Source: Drosophila pseudoobscura (lineage: Eukaryota > Arthropoda > Insecta > Diptera > Drosophilidae). Taken from it: a stretch of 64,000 nucleotides of DNA. The stretch lies in NCBI RefSeq assembly GCF_009870125.1, contig NC_046679.1, positions 3,906,001 through 3,970,000 of the forward strand. The letters are read 5' to 3'. Shown here one piece after another: positions 34,857 to 49,900 of this stretch. The notes below the pieces were generated by a model that was given only the letters and a program-made list of their open reading frames with translations, did not search any database and had not been told where the DNA came from. A program made the position numbers and the translations under genes. Within the stretch, counting starts at the first letter, position 1. Each line of letters opens with the position of its first letter.

Positions 34857-37104
34857 GCATACATATATACTATATAGCACATACCACATACGAAACCAGA
34901 AAGACAAACAAAAGACTTGGCGAAGCCAATTTTTTACACGAAACACAAAGCAAATAACGATTTTTTGGATAGAGACCAAATCAAACATATATGTACGTAT
35001 CTACTTATCATATTTGGATTAGAAATAATGTACATATGAGAACTGAGACGATTTCAGTAATGTCAACAAATATTCGAAGGGCTCCATTTTAGCTGGGGGC
35101 TCGCTCGATTATATATGTACATATGTATGATCTTCGTGGTGTTTGTATATGATATAATGTGTATTTGATGAATCAGTAATAGTATTATAATAACATATGT
35201 ATGTATTCGCCACAAATTGTTTAAAAAATATATTTGTGTTTAAATGCATAAAATCAGTCCTTAATGGGTTAGAGTTGTTTTATAATTCGAAAGAGAACCA
35301 CCATCTGTTACTTCAGTTTTCTTTTGGGCTATCGCTCATCAATGACTTGGACAGCGCTGGAAAGTCTCGGCCCCCAGAATCCAAAAACAAAAACTCGAAA
35401 CTCTTCTTGGTCTCAGGAATCCAAAAACAATACACACTGCTTACATTCAAGCTTTCAATTGAATCGCTCTAGAGAACCACAGAAAAGGTATAATCTTTTT
35501 CATCCAATAGGATCTACTAATCGTGGGAATACCGTACTCCTTGACTTTCCGTCACATCCTGACCCAATCAAACCGCAGCGAACTATCGCATCCAAAGTCA
35601 GTCGCAACATGTCAGTGTCAAGTGGTGTCCCATAGCTAGATGGGGCTTGTTTACATAAGCGATAAACAAAGAAACAAATGAAGAAAAAATGGCACACAGC
35701 TAGCCACCCCTGAAAATGCAGCTCGTTGTGGAAATCAAAAATCCATTAAAACACCATGGAAACGATGGACCCTGTTGCGAGTGTGCTGTCAATCAGCTTA
35801 TACATATGTACATATATACACGAGTGTTCGCTTGGGTGAGTGTCTCTATTGATATTGGACTTTATTTATGCGAACTTTGTACAAGCTAGAAGCCATCCCC
35901 GGCCTGGAGAGAGCCGCCACTCTTTCTCTTCCCATCCGAAGCTGAACTTTTGGCATGTCAGCTGATAAGAGCCACACGCTGATACTGATGGTCCCGCTCC
36001 TGGTCCGGGCCAAGAGTCCAATATCATGCTAATGTGGCCGCACAGTTGCATCAATTGTTTTTCAATCAAAGTGCCATCAATCTTATTGGCTGTTTGTTTA
36101 ATTAACGCACGGGCCGGCATTGTCTACCTCACGAGTACGTTGGGACTCGGCAGTGGAAGTGGGAGTGGGAGTGCTTGGGTGGCAGATGGGAGGAAAAAGA
36201 GCTCAACGTAAAATACGTAAGAATATTTCATGCCATGCCAATCCATTTGACCCCCGGTCACGCCTGATTGCCACGCATCCGAACCCCTGATGCAGCTCCC
36301 CCCTGTCCCGACTGTTCTGTGCCATTTTTCTTTCGCATTTCACTTCTTAACTTTGTCCATGTCTTTTGCGTCCATTAAGTGTGTCTGTGCTAAGACTTGG
36401 AAATTGTCTTTTGAATGTTTCAATTACACGCCTTCTTAAGCACAGCTTCTCTTTCAAATTGAGCCAGCGCCTGTCCCAGTCAGACTCCAGGACTCCGGGA
36501 CTGCGGGACTGCTCTGCTGTTTCCATGTTCGGATGGGAGAGAGGTATCGGATCTGGGTTGCCGTTTCCTTTTCGCATCTTTCCTTTTCCTGTTCCGTTCT
36601 GTTCGGTTCGGTTTTTATGCGCCAATACTCGTAAAGTGAAATACAGAGATAGTCGAGGAATTTACTGCCTTTAGAGTAGGCTACAAGGTTTATCGTGTGC
36701 ACACTGTGCATGTGTGATTCGCTCTACGTCTCCCACAGCCTTGTACTCCAACCGTCAGCCAATTTCGTTAAACACTTTTGCCTTAAACCATTAATTTCCT
36801 ATATGCTCGACTTGTACGTGCTGCTGCTGCTGGCTCCTCGATCCCAGGCCCCCCCGCTACCCCGCTCAATGGAAAGTTAATTTTATTGCTAAAAGCGGGT
36901 TAAGTGCTTGACGCACAGCTGAGTGCCTCTATTCTATGCCCTGCGTGGTGGGGGCGGGGCAGGGTGCTGGATGATGGGGCCAGATGGATGATAGAAATCA
37001 AATTTGCTTTATGGTATGTATGCTAAATTGGTGTCTGGTCCAGACTGCGACACGGATGAAAGAGAATCGGATCCACCCGAAGGACTTTGACTACTGCATT
37101 GCAT

Positions 37105-37134
37105 ATGATGATGATGATGATGATGATGATGATG
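37105..37134. repeat. (ATG)10 trinucleotide repeat
   Basis: Ten perfect ATG units, non-coding context. Confidence 0.95.
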
Positions 37135-37965
37135 GGCCCCTGATTTCGAACTGAGGCTACTTACTACTCTTAGATGTTGAGATACAAATGCATACGATGG
37201 GAAATCACTTGGAAGATACTGAGGGAAGACTGTATGGTACGGATCTCCCTTGAGGAAAGCTGTGTTCCCGAGGATATTTATTTATTTTGTATTCTGCTAG
37301 ATTTACTTATATTTCAAGCACTTGTCACAATAAACATTTACTGATTGATTTATTTTAGTACTAATTTGAATGTGAATATTTTTTGTTTTATTTCATTTTT
37401 TTTTATTATGTACATACTGGTATTTATCTTCTTAATTCCTTGTAAAGTTCAAGCTTAAATTGCGTTAAATACTAGTACTCATCGCAAATGACATCAACTC
37501 CCCTTTGGACTCACTCAAAGTGCTGGGAAAGCCATTAATATAAGCACAGACAATTTGAACATCGAAATAAATGTATAAAATGTACAGAGTCTTTGGTGAT
37601 AATGCGAATAAATCAATCGAAATAGCCGCAAAATCAAATGATGCATGAATAAAATCCAAAAACCGTTCGGCGTGCCGAACAATATTTTCCAGAGGCGGAA
37701 TCACCTCGAGGTCAAAGTGCACGTGCATATGTTGCGGTGGGCATTCATGTATGCGGGGTTAACACTTGGGCATATCACCAGAGAGAGAGAGCAACCGACA
37801 TGACACTTGAAAGCAAATTAAATAGAAAATTGCGTTTTTCCAAAAGTCATCCCGGAAAATGGTTGCGAAATTTTATACATAATTGAATTTTTGGTCAGGC
37901 ACAAACAGAGAGATACGAGTACACTCGATCTGTGCATACAATTACCTAAACACATAGACAGTTGA

Positions 37966-37990
37966 GGTCAGGTCGGGTCGGGTCGGGTCA
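37966..37990. repeat. (GGTCR)5 pentamer repeat
   Basis: Five GGTCA/GGTCG units in tandem. Confidence 0.9.
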
Positions 37991-38633
37991 GCAGGGGGAT
38001 GACCAGGAGGCGTGGCCCATTGGCCTGTGGCTGCTGCTGCACCACACGCCAAACAATCGGAAACCGAATGTCATCTTCAATTTCAAATTCAATTATAAAA
38101 CAAATTGGTTCGAGAGCAAATACAGAGCGAGATTGAGATTGTGGGAATGGGGATGGGCAGGGGGAGGACGAGGGGGAGACGGTACACGGGAGAGTACTCA
38201 TCCTCGAGGCGATATCAAACGGCAAAATCCATTCATCCACTTTGCAATGGAATTGTGTCCAGTGTGGAATAAATGTAATGAAATGTTAACAAATGACAAC
38301 AGGCTGGCAAACAAGTAGCAAAAACCACAAGGGTGGCAGCCAGCCCAGTCACCGCAGACTTCTCTCCGTCTCCGCCTCCGAGTCCTTGCTGACCAGCGCG
38401 CACACGGAGTCGAGTCAGAGAAGAGCTCGTCCGCCACGTATCGAATTAGTCTGATGAGATTTATTGGCTCAAGTCCCACTTGACCAACGGCCCAGACAAT
38501 TATGGATTAGTGCCATTTGTTCCCAGCTTCATCGGGATTTGATATTTCGCATGGTCGCATGACATTGATGATGCTGATGGTGATGGCTGCCGCTGCCGAC
38601 GACCATGACGATGACGATGACGATGAGGATGAT

Positions 38634-38680
38634 TATTTGGCATAATATGGCACCGATTTTCAACGCCTTTGATTGCGGGC
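38634..38680 (+). repeat. 47-bp direct repeat, copy 1
   Basis: Matches 39650-39696 at about 41 of 47 positions without gaps; the shared core is ACCGATTTTCAACGC. The copies are 1,016 bp apart in the same orientation. Confidence 0.8.
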
Positions 38681-39649
38681 TCTCTATTACCTAAAGGGCA
38701 TTGGATTACATTACCATGCCTGGTGGCGGCCCACACACCCCCAATCCACCCCCAACCAGAGCCAAGTCATGTCCATGTCCGTATCGGTGTCCTGGTCCGA
38801 CCCACGCATGTCAACGCCGGGGCCCAGCCCCCTTGTTGCCGGTCCTTTGGGGGAATTTGTCAGAGCATCAGCAGCGTTAAGGTGCCAATTAAGGGCTTTT
38901 TAGTATCAATTACAAAATCGCACGTTTCCACACCTTTCCTTTATCAATGTGCCAGGCCGGCCTTCGTGTGTGGGCGTCCTCGCTCTGCTGTGATACCGAT
39001 GCCGGTTCCACTTCCAGTTCCGATGATGATGATGCTGATGCTGATGAGCTTGGGGGCTTCTCGTATGCCTCGTGTTGCGCTTCCGCCACTGACATGTTGG
39101 TCAGCATCAGCATCCACAGGGGTTTTGCTTTAGCCTCTCCGACTCCTTTCCACGCAGCTTGTTGGGGTTCTGTTCTTGTGGAAATTGTTTTCTGGCATTG
39201 TTTTTATTGTTATATTCTCTGGTTTACTGTGCTTTTTTTGGCTTCCTTGTCACTCGGGCTTTGACAGCGTCGTTTTGCCAGTGATTTATTGTCCTGTCAT
39301 TGGTAAATTGGGATTGTCATTAAAGTTCCTGGATTGGCGATAGAATAATCGACAGATTACTAACGAGCAGGATATTTGGTTTCACTTTATCTTCATACTG
39401 CGGAATATCAAGAAAGAATAATCATTATTCCAATCTATATTTGTACAAATCAGAGTTTATACAACCCTCGACAAATGAGAATAATGTTGAATATTGGAAT
39501 ATTCAAAAGACGTTTAAATAAATTTATGCTTAAATCAAAGTACTTAAACACTATATATTTAAGTGTTTCTCTGAGTGTATTTACCTCCATAGAATTTAAT
39601 ATGACGGCGGCAACGAGGATTACAATGATTAGTAATCATTGATTTCGAG

Positions 39650-39696
39650 TATTTGGCATAATTTGGGACCGATTTTCAACGCTTTTGCTTGCGAGT
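39650..39696 (+). repeat. 47-bp direct repeat, copy 2
   Basis: Second copy of the element at 38634-38680, sharing TATTTGGCATAAT and ACCGATTTTCAACGC. The sequence outside the 47 bp is unrelated between the copies. Confidence 0.8.
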
Positions 39697-40607
39697 ATTT
39701 ATAGTATATATGATATCATATGCTATCCCCACTAAGTTTATCCGATCTCTTATGCCACGGACACTTGTCTGATGATTCACGGCTAACTTACTTCGATCGA
39801 TAGAGATAGAGACTACTTTGTCCCTTATTTGGGACCTTTCATCGGCATTTTCTCAGGCATTTTCCCATGGAGTCTTTAGTCACACTTTCACACATGTGTC
39901 TGTTTGCGGTTTGATCCGGTTCTCCATATACTCAAATACAGACTCCAGGTGGCATTTCAAGAGAGAGCAGCCATCTACATAGATGGGTGTAATCCACACC
40001 CGAATCCCATGGCTGCGTGTCTAAGTTACACCCAATTTCGACTCGTATTACAAATTAAAATGTGCCGCAACCCACATAGACATACAGACAGACGGACCCA
40101 TTTCCATGGACGAAGAGACAGAGGGAGAGTGCGGCATGACAGCGTTTTAAACTGATTAGCTGACACTAGGAGCTGGCTGCCTTTCTCCGTCCGGGGCTGG
40201 GGCTGGCATTGCCACGGGTCAATGAGATGCTAAGCGTATGACAGGCATTGAAAGGGTGTCGTCGGAGCAACCTTCAAAAAGATTGTTTAATTTTTAAGCA
40301 GCAGATCTCCCAGAATCTGAAAAAACTCTCTCGACGGTCGGCAAGGATTTACCGGAATTTGTTAGATGTTGCTTTGTGGCTTTGACAGTTTTTGGGGGGA
40401 TTGATGGATTTGCCTTTGCTTCTGCTTCTGCTTCTGCCACACTCACAGTTCAGTGAGCATATCCTGTCGGGCCGGGGCATTGATTTATTTGCCTGGCATT
40501 CCCAATTTAGTTTTTTAAAGTTTCTGCTAAACGCCCAAAACTGTCAACGGTGGGCCAGCGTTTGGAAGAGAATGGGGATGAGGCCGGGAAAACTCATCTG
40601 GGGTTTA

Positions 40608-40640
40608 TGATTAATCGCTGGTAATTATATTGATTAATTG
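40608..40640. promoter_or_regulatory. Cluster of homeodomain-type sites
   Basis: GATTAATCG, GTAATTAT and GATTAATTG within 33 bp. Such cores are common in AT-rich DNA, so this is only suggestive. Confidence 0.25.
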
Positions 40641-43607
40641 CCTTATTAGAGGCGTCGCGTCGGCTCCAGGCGTGAGAATCGAATCCGGCTGCTGTTATGG
40701 ATCATAATTCCCTGCCATGAGCCGTTCGGCTAGAGGGGAACCGAGGGAGCGTGCTATGATTTGTTGTAAGGAATACTTTAAAATAGAACGGAGCTGTTCC
40801 GTCCCATTCCATTCAATCGCCCCCTCTTTAATTACCAGAAAAACCATTTGGCGCAAATGTTTTCCTTTGTTTACAAGAGACCAAACTGCTCCTGATGCTC
40901 TTACTCCTGGTCAAGCAGCCATAATATTTCATTACATGCTGCGCTTTTGCTTGTGTTAGCCCGCTCCTCGTTTTTTTTACCGCCGTTTCTGTTGCCGTTT
41001 CAGCCATTTCGACGGGGCACTTAAAATTAAGCGTGCCCAAATCCCCAAAGACCACAAGCCCAACATAAACAAACTAACCGAATGAATGCAGCCCGTCCTT
41101 CCCCAAGGAATACGCCAGGAGCCAGGAGCCAGGAGCGGGCTGTCGGCTGTCGGGCCACCGCAATCATAAAAATAATAACCACATTATTGTGTTTAATAAT
41201 GAAAAATATCATTTTCGGCATAACTTTTGGCTTTTGTTTGTGCAGTCCACCCCATAGCTGTAACCAAAACCAAAACCAGAGCCAGACCCAGACCCACCAT
41301 CCGAGACATCCTCCAAGGAACGCCCGCATTTTGGTTGGTCGTTGGGATCACAATCCACAGCAACCCTTAAAACTCCGCCTAAGCATATTTTCTAAATTAT
41401 CGCCGGCTGTGGGGGAGTCTCGGAATCGGAATCAGAATCGAGTGCCTTTTCCCTAATTTGTGGGTGCACACCCCACACCCCCACATTTGCCGCCCCTGGC
41501 AGCAGGCATCTAAAAGGGGTGCGTCTTGAGTACCTGCTGGCATCCACATCCACATCCACCCTCCCGGGTAGGACTTTGTTGTTTTTATTGGCATGTTGAC
41601 TCTTGAAATTAGTTTTTAATATGCGCAAATACTTTTGCATATTCGGCCCAAGTGACTCCCCATTCCACCACCACCCCCTCCCCATCCGGAAGCCCAAATA
41701 CCGCCATATGCCCTTATCAGATATACGTACACACGTTTATAAACTCGTATAAAAAGTGTAAATATTTGTTAACAACCAGAATGCAATCCACCAAATTGTT
41801 TACCCATTCTCCCCCCCCCCACCCCTTCGGTACAGAGAGGGAAAAAATCGCTGCATATTGACATCAATTAAAGTGCATCAAGTCGACACTCAAACAAACA
41901 ATGTAATTCACAACAAATGTGTTTGAAAATAGCTCGCCTCCGAATCCGAGCTCGAATCTGAATTTGGAACTATTCATTAGCTACCCCCAAGGGGCAGGCA
42001 AGCGGCAAGCGGCACACACAAAAAAAGGTCCAACAAGGACGAAGCCACAGCATCCCAGTCGGGGGTATAGCTACCCTTGTTTCAAAAAACTTCATGTGGC
42101 CAGATTCGGAAGCAGGAGAAGGAGCCGGAGGCGACGGCGGCCACATTTGAGTGCGTTGATTTGCGCCTTGAGCTCTGTTTTCCAGGGCGGGCCGTAGAGG
42201 TCAACGGGAATAGTTCTATAATGAACAAAACACATTGTAAATTGTCCTGCTGGCATGGTAAATGGGTGCCAGTGTGCAGGGACCCCACAAAATAGAGATA
42301 TACACTCGGAGAAAAGTTACAGATGGAAGAGAAAATAAAATTGGTGGAAGAGGCAACCCAAATGGAAAAGAAACTTACACTGATTTTGTTGCCAGGATTC
42401 CCAGGAACTTCCATCTACTCGAATTTCTGCAGTGCATCTGGCTCTCCCTTCTGGCACTCACTTAGGCATGCAAACAAAATGGAAACTCCAAGTCGACCCC
42501 AACTCGATTTCCTTTGGCATTCTGCTAAGTGTAGCTGGCTCGGGTCGTTCGATGTAAAAGGCAAATTAGCAAAAACCAGCCCGGCAATTTAAAATAAAAT
42601 GTTCTCGGGCCACACCAGGCAGAAGGCAGCAGGCAGAGAGAAGAGAGACAATTCTCAACTGCCTTTTACTCTATTAGAAACTTGTCCCCAGACGATTCAA
42701 TTTAACTACCCAAGGCACAAAAGACACTGACACTGCCACTGCATTGGGCTGCCATTCCATCCTCGGTTGAGGCACGCACAAATCACTGCCACAGCCAGGA
42801 CGAGACCCTGCCCCAGCCCTACCCACCACCAAGGGCAGGCGATACAATACACATGCAAAACTGCTGCCACAGCTAATTTAATAATTTATCATTTGGCTGC
42901 GAGGCAGCAACAAAAGATTATTTAAATTCGCGTGCTACACGGCCGGGTAGAACGGATCGTTTGGGATGAGATGGGTTGGATCGGGTTGGGATAGGACACT
43001 GTTAGGGTTGTGAGTGCAATTACAAGAAGTGTCGAGCCGCTGGCAATGCAGCGCAATAATTTACAAATTTCCACACCCCCCAAATTGAAGAGGGGATACG
43101 GAATTTAAGGACTAAAGGGGTGCAGTGAGGTGTATCATTTGTTAAATTATTTAAAATTAAATGATGTGGCAGAATTCAAATTTCTCAACTTTCGGGAAAG
43201 TGCCAGGCACTATTCTAATTGGCGCAACTAATGGCGAATGCAACGAATCGTAAAGCAAATCGCCAACAAAAGGCAACCAAAGCCTTGACAAACACAGGAC
43301 GAACCCTTTGACGCGGAGGACCTGAGTTGCGAGCTCTTGAAACAAATTTGTTTACGCTGCGTTGTGAAATATTTTGATTTATATAGACAGGCACTCGACA
43401 CATCTCTCGGCATCACAAACAGCAGTGAGCAGAGCAGAGCAGGGCGGAGCAGAGCAGAGCTCTCGTCCTCCTGGTCGCATGTGTAATCCTTTCGTGCCCA
43501 TTTCAATTGTTCGATTTGACAAATTGATTTTCACTTTTACTCGCTCGAATCGGTTCGCTCTGATTGCTTTTGGCTTTGGTTTGTTTGCTTTGGAAATTGG
43601 CATTTTC

Positions 43608-43641
<34 letters not shown>

Positions 43642-45900
43642 TGTCTCTTTCACATTTTTTGGCCACATGTGCGTAAATATTTATTTAGTTCTGGCCATAC
43701 CCACACCACAACCAGTTTAGTTTAGGCCCCGTCGTGGACCCCCACCGCATTGTCGCCCATCATTTAAATGCATGCAAATTGTTGGCTTTTCTCCAGCTCC
43801 AGCAGCTCCCCATCTCTCTCTCTCCCTCTCTCTCACTCACGTTCTTCACTCGCCTTGACTCGATTACGAGATGCGCTAACAGGACCACAACAACTTGGTT
43901 GAAATTTATGTGCCATTGGGCACAAGGCAACGCTTTAGCCGAAAAAGCGCAAAAAACAAAGGGAATATTAATTGCTTTTGCAAATGGAGTGCGCTATCCA
44001 AAATGGCGCTGCCCAGCTAGTGCACATAGCTGGTAACTTGGCCTTTTGTTCTGGCCATAAGTGGAGAACATTTTTTCCGCCCCTAGCTAGGCTTACACTG
44101 AGAGAGACTAGCAAACCCTAAGAAAAACCAAGAACTCATTTGAAAGAAGATGGGGAATAGGGAATTCCCAACAAGTTTCGGAGGGCTCGCAAGATGATTT
44201 TTCGATATATATAGAGCCTCACTAGAAATAGTTCTCAAGAGTTAATATAAGGATTATCGTGGCCAAGGATAATACATAGTAAAGAAACACTCTCTTCTCT
44301 CTCTATGGCATTTGCTATTCCTTTCCTTCACACATAAGAAGCCGATGATTCCGTGGCTACGTCGGAAGATACATATAGAAATGATCCAGATATACACTTT
44401 TGACTTCAGAAGAATTTTGTTAGGGCCCTAGATATTTTTTGTACCAGAGACCATGCTATAATCTGTATAATACATCCTCCATATATCAGAAGGGATTGCC
44501 AAAGCATGCCATCAAAAAGTATTGTTATGCGAAGTGGGATTCAAACAAGTTCGATTCCCTTACACTTTCTCCAAAAATGGTACTGTTTAACTCGAATTTC
44601 TCTCAGTGCAGTGAGTGAGCTTTGCATATAAAATCATAATTTTTTGTCTTGTCCGCCATGTCACTAAACCGGCCATTGTTCTCGTAAACTAAACCCGGCA
44701 ATTGCAGATTGCTACCCCCAATTCCGGCCGACACATTTTCTATGTAGTCTATGTAGTATCCTTCCGTCGTGCCTTTCGTCCTCGCACCTCCTCTGACCAT
44801 TCTCGACCACGTTGGCGAATATAAATTGCGGCTTTATCAAAGCTCACGTCAAATCTCGTTTAAATTAATGAGTTTGAGCACTTTTTTGTGTGTGTTTGGC
44901 TCGCTGTTAGTCACACGGCTGGCGCCTCTAGTTTGAAATTCCGTTTATTTATGCGTCATAAATTGCAAGAAAAAACGATGGGGGCTGCAACCGGAGACCA
45001 GACCGTGATGCCAAAGGCAAGACAGGAAGCGGCGCCGCCGGGCAAAGCGTTAAAATTATGAAACATTGTTTGGCACTTTGCGATGAAAGCCGAAATCGAT
45101 TAGGGGGGGAAAGCGATGGAGGAGGGCCCAATGAAGCGCTCTTCCGACTCTTCAGTGCTGTCCCGGCAAGTGTGAAATGAGCAGCGGTTAAGTAGTCATA
45201 AACTTCCAGGCGCAGATCCACAACAACCCACAGAGCCTGACTCGAGTTAATTAAAATGTTTAGCCCGCCGAAGTGTTGATAATGACAATCTATATGTATA
45301 TATACACAGGCCAGAGCCAGGACATAGGAGTGGGAAGATGGGCTGCAAAGTTATTAAAGTTATTGTGGCGTGTAATTAGCTGACGAGCTGTCAACAATAT
45401 AAGAGGCCTCTGCCCCAGCCACAGCCCCTGGATTGCCTCCGGCGGATGGATCATTTTACGGGCCTTTCCTTGCTTTGTTTGCCTGCCAAATTGTCGACTG
45501 ATAAATCAATTGCGGAGGCGCTGATTCTGATTCCGGTGGGGCCCCGGGGTGAAATCTTCCCCAGTTATTTGTTTAATTGACTTGTGAGCAGCGTTTCACC
45601 CTGCCCTCCCCTGCCCGAACAGACTCCGACTCTGACTCTGCCAGTCCATAACTAATTTTGTGATTTGGCATGCTGTGGCGTAAATTACGGGTCCTATTAC
45701 AGGACGTGGTACGGGCATGGCAAATGCCGGCACAATTGTGTCACGCCGTCGAGTCGGCATCTCTTCTATCATCTTCGAATTTAGTGCGCTTCCGTTTACA
45801 TCCCACCTTTCGATTGGTCACGAGGCGCCGCCGGCTCCAGTTGCAGGGCCACTGATGGCCTTTCTCCTCTCTTCAGTATGGAGCCTGCAATTGTTTTTCG

Positions 45901-45977
45901 TATTAATTAATTTAATTTGTTGCCGTGGCGAAAGTTGGCAATCCTAATTGAAAAATGCGCCTAAGCTGATAATTAGC
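45901..45977. promoter_or_regulatory. Cluster of TAATTA-type sites
   Basis: TTAATTAATTTAATT, CCTAATTG and ATAATTAGC within 77 bp in the gene-free region downstream of slou. Confidence 0.25.
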
Positions 45978-46950
45978 ATTTTCCGAAGGGAATGGGAGAG
46001 GGAATGGGATTCAATTACTCATACTTGGGGCGTGAATGGAAAAGTTTCGGACAGTCGGGAAACTTTTGCCTTAGTTCCCAGGCTGCTGTCCTTCAAGTGA
46101 CCGCTGCTGCAACTCTAATTGGGCACAAAATACACACCCACACACACGCAGGACATTGCAAATTGTTTTATCACAGTTTTGGGGCAACCTTTTGTCGGAG
46201 TCCTAGCACCCCCATCCCGCTGCCACTCTTTCGGCCACACACTCAATTAAAACTCAAGACCCATCATAATGCCTGCGCCTTTTAGTCTTGATGTTACAAC
46301 CTTTTCGACACTTTTTTTGGTTTTTTGGTTTTTTTCTATGAAAAAGGATTTATTTTGATTCTTTTTCTGCACAATTTTTTGTCCTGTTTTGGGGGAAAGG
46401 TGTCCACCATCGTCGGCATCTGAAAAGTGTGTAAAGTTTAAAGAGCCTTAAGGGATTATGCGCACAAATGTGTTGAAATTCGGGTCTTAATGATAGACCA
46501 AAAAAAAGACAGCAGAAAAAAATGTTGCTGAAATGCGGCTCGGCTCCAAAAAAAAAGGACAAAAAGGACAAACATTTCGGGCCGTGGCTTATGGCCATTT
46601 ATAGATAAGAAGGTGGCCCGGAAAATTGCCAAAGCTCAGGCACTCGACCCGATTGACTGGCTGCTTATTAGTGTCCTGCCAACTGTGTCCCCTGTCCGTT
46701 GGCCACTGTACGGCTGTGACAGGGATAAGTGAGCATAAGCCCACAAAGGAGCAGAGGAGCCTTTGCTTTCCAGGCAACATTTGACAAGATTTCTGCCTCG
46801 GCAGTCCGAAAATACGGCAGGTGGCGGTCTGTCCCGGTCTAAGAACTAATTTTCATTTAATATTTTTGTAATATCCCTTTATTTACATTTATTTGTTTGT
46901 TCAGCATTGACTCGCTGACATTTCTACCCGCTGATGTTTGCTTGCCCGAT

Positions 46951-46974
46951 TGTTTGTCTGTTTGTCTGTTTGTC
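46951..46974. repeat. (TGTTTGTC)3 octamer repeat
   Basis: Three perfect 8-bp units. Confidence 0.85.
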
Positions 46975-49900
46975 CCTTCCAAAATCTGTCAACTTCGAGG
47001 CATTCGAGACTCTGCTCAAGTGGACTTCTCGAGTGACTCTCCGGGAGATGACTCGTCGCGTGTCCAAATATTGTTGTTTACACAGCCTCTAAGGGGACAG
47101 TTTGGACAGTGATTCGGAAGGTTGTAAGGTCTAAGGGGAATGTACCAAAAATTACAAGAATTATAACCAAATATTTGAATACAATTGAGTCTTGAGGATC
47201 ATAAAGAAACCTTATCCACGGGCTAAAGAGTGAATACTACAACTGATATTTGGCTTTAGCTACATCTCTAAAGAATCTGATTTGTATTAACTTTCTCTGG
47301 GCTATATTAAGAAGTATTTTATTCCATCAACGAGCTATCTATTTCTCTTGAACTGCATTAGTCCCTGTAACAGCCGTCAGTTTCCGTGTATCCTCAGTGT
47401 ATCCCATGAGTAGTGGACACTTTCCTATTTCAAACTTTCAATTCTGTAAGCTCTGCACAGCCCGATGCTGCCATTATTCCCATTCTCTATTGGGCCAACT
47501 CTCAGCTCGAAAATGTTACCTAGACAAGATGCTACAATGTGCCTAAGCACTAGCCATTCGGAAATTCCTTTGGGTTTATACTCCGAACCCATCCCGAGGC
47601 CTTCCTTCCTCATCCCCGCCCAGGCATCGCCCATTACGGGCAACAACAATGGGAAATAGCAAAAACAAAAGGCAATCAAAAAAGGCGCACTGCTTAAAAT
47701 AAAAAATAACAAAAAAAGAGGAAACTGGAAACGGAAAAGGAAATACTTGCAACTAAGTTTCCACTCTGCATGGCCGTGGCCGAGGAGGGTAAATTATATT
47801 ACGTGAGAGTGCACATGGTGAAATTCCCAAACTCTACTTAGTGTCTCATCATCAGTGGCGGAGATGGTGGGGCGACGGGGGGTAGACGGTGTGGGAGTGC
47901 TGCTGATGGTGGTGCGTTCCGGTAGGAATCAAATATAAAATACATTTAAAAAAGTAAACTTCTAGGTATTAAGAAGCGGATGCCGAGCAGAGGCGGCATC
48001 AGAAACAGCAATGGAATCGGAATAGGAATCGGAATCGGAATCAGAGAGACAAAGCCGAGTGGATGGGACACTAAGTAGCAAATGCAACTGACTCTGTGGC
48101 AAGTGGCTTACACTTACACTGCCATCCTGCCGCTGCCACTGCCACTCTCGAGAGGGTGGGGGGCGTATGTTAATTTGGTTGCTACACAAAGTGAGATTGA
48201 TTTCGGCATCCGTACACTTGACTTGAGTCGATTTAAAATTTCTGCCACCACAACAGCAGCATGAAATATTCAAATGGAATTCAATCGCACACACACACAG
48301 TTCGATTTGTTCTCGAGTGCGACTCCAGACGTAGTCCGGACATAGGATTCCGGATTCCGTGTCTGGGCCAGGGCCCGGACTGCCAGCTCTTAAGTGCGGT
48401 TGCAAATGTCAATTGGCCGTTCGGCCAAAATCGAACCTGGTAACCGATTGCATTTTAATTTTCCATCTCCCTTTGGGGAAATGCTTTTCCTGCTGTGGCT
48501 GCTGGAGAGATTGGCAAACTCTCTCTGGCATCGATCTCGTTTTCTTATTTACATTAAAAGTTGTTTGCATTCACTTAAAAGGATAAGCAATGTCCTTTTA
48601 ATGGGTTTCAAATTGAATAAAGGATTAAGTTGTTAGTTTAAAATTGAATTGCGTACGCTCGTTCGGGTCAGGACCAGCCAGACCAAAGGGTTAGTTTCCG
48701 CCCCAGGGCCCAGGGCAGGGGCTGCAAGCCCATTTCACGCTGCTGCCCGGAAATCGAACGTCGAACAATGAAAAACAAATATGTGAGTAAAAACCAATAG
48801 ATATAACGACCCGAAGCCCATACACTAATTAGCAACGGCTAGCACATTAGCGACACGACAGTCCTGGCAACCAGCAGCCAAATCCTCACAGGACCAGCTA
48901 GGCATTGCGCTCTGGGGTTGACAGTTGACAGCAATAGCAACCAGCAATAATTATTTGGCAATTTTGGCAAATCAAATTGATGCGCGGGGCATTGTCATGG
49001 CGACCAGATGCGTGTACCGCCTGCAGGTGTCGCAGCGCATCCTGCAAGTCCTTTGCTCACTTTCTGCCAGCGTAAAACTTTAACGAGCACATTAGCAACA
49101 TCCCCGGAATGAGTCGCATTCCATTCATTCTGTGGTGTGGCAACGGGAGCAGGCAGGAAGGCAGGCAGGCAGCTATTTGTTAAGCCCACCTCATGCTGCG
49201 GACCAGGACTGGGGCTGGGACAGGGACTGGGCTCACAATTAGTTGCCGGTCGGGTTGCTCATTTTAAAACTGCCAAGTGAGGGCCAACCCAAAGCTTAGT
49301 TTCCCGTCTCGTCTCGTCTCGTTCTTATTAAAACAGATTTCCTCATTATAGCCGTACCTCCAGAAAACCAAAGCAATTTGCAAATGTCCCGTGCCCGAGT
49401 GGCTGGGGGGACTCTTTGTTCGTCTTTGGGCATTTCGAGAGCCACCGCAGATTGGGGACTAGTTTCCGTTTGGAGAGGGTCCCTTGGGGACGACGGTCCT
49501 GTGTTGTCCTGTCCTGTCCCGTATGTGATTGAGAAAAATCTAGCGCAACAAATGAAACCGAAGGAGAACATGAAAGGTGATGCTGCCCCGTAATTGTGTT
49601 CTATGGCCTTGGAATACATTAAATAAATTGATGCCCCTGTACTACAGTGCCAAATGTAGCATGAACCTTAAGGAGAAGCGAGTGAACCCTCAAGTAAATG
49701 CAAATAAATTAATCCTTGTAAGAGTAACATCAAAAGATACTTCCTCAAACAGGGACTGCTCCTTGCGGCTGCTTAGCTTTGCCGCAATTCGCGTATTATA
49801 ATTGCTGTAGTTTGTTCTCTGCCAGAGCCAGAGTCTCCCCACTCTGGCCCGGGCCTTGCTGTTTTTCTTGGCCAAAACTTCCTGGTGCTGGGAAAACACG

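Noticed and set aside
38669-39133. 154-codon plus-strand frame with Pro/Met runs
   Set aside because: Simple-sequence DNA (ATG/GAT repeats) creates it; no conserved segment.
44520-44565. TTCGATTCCC stretch resembling a tRNA T-arm
   Set aside because: No matching A-box, acceptor stem or anticodon arm around it.
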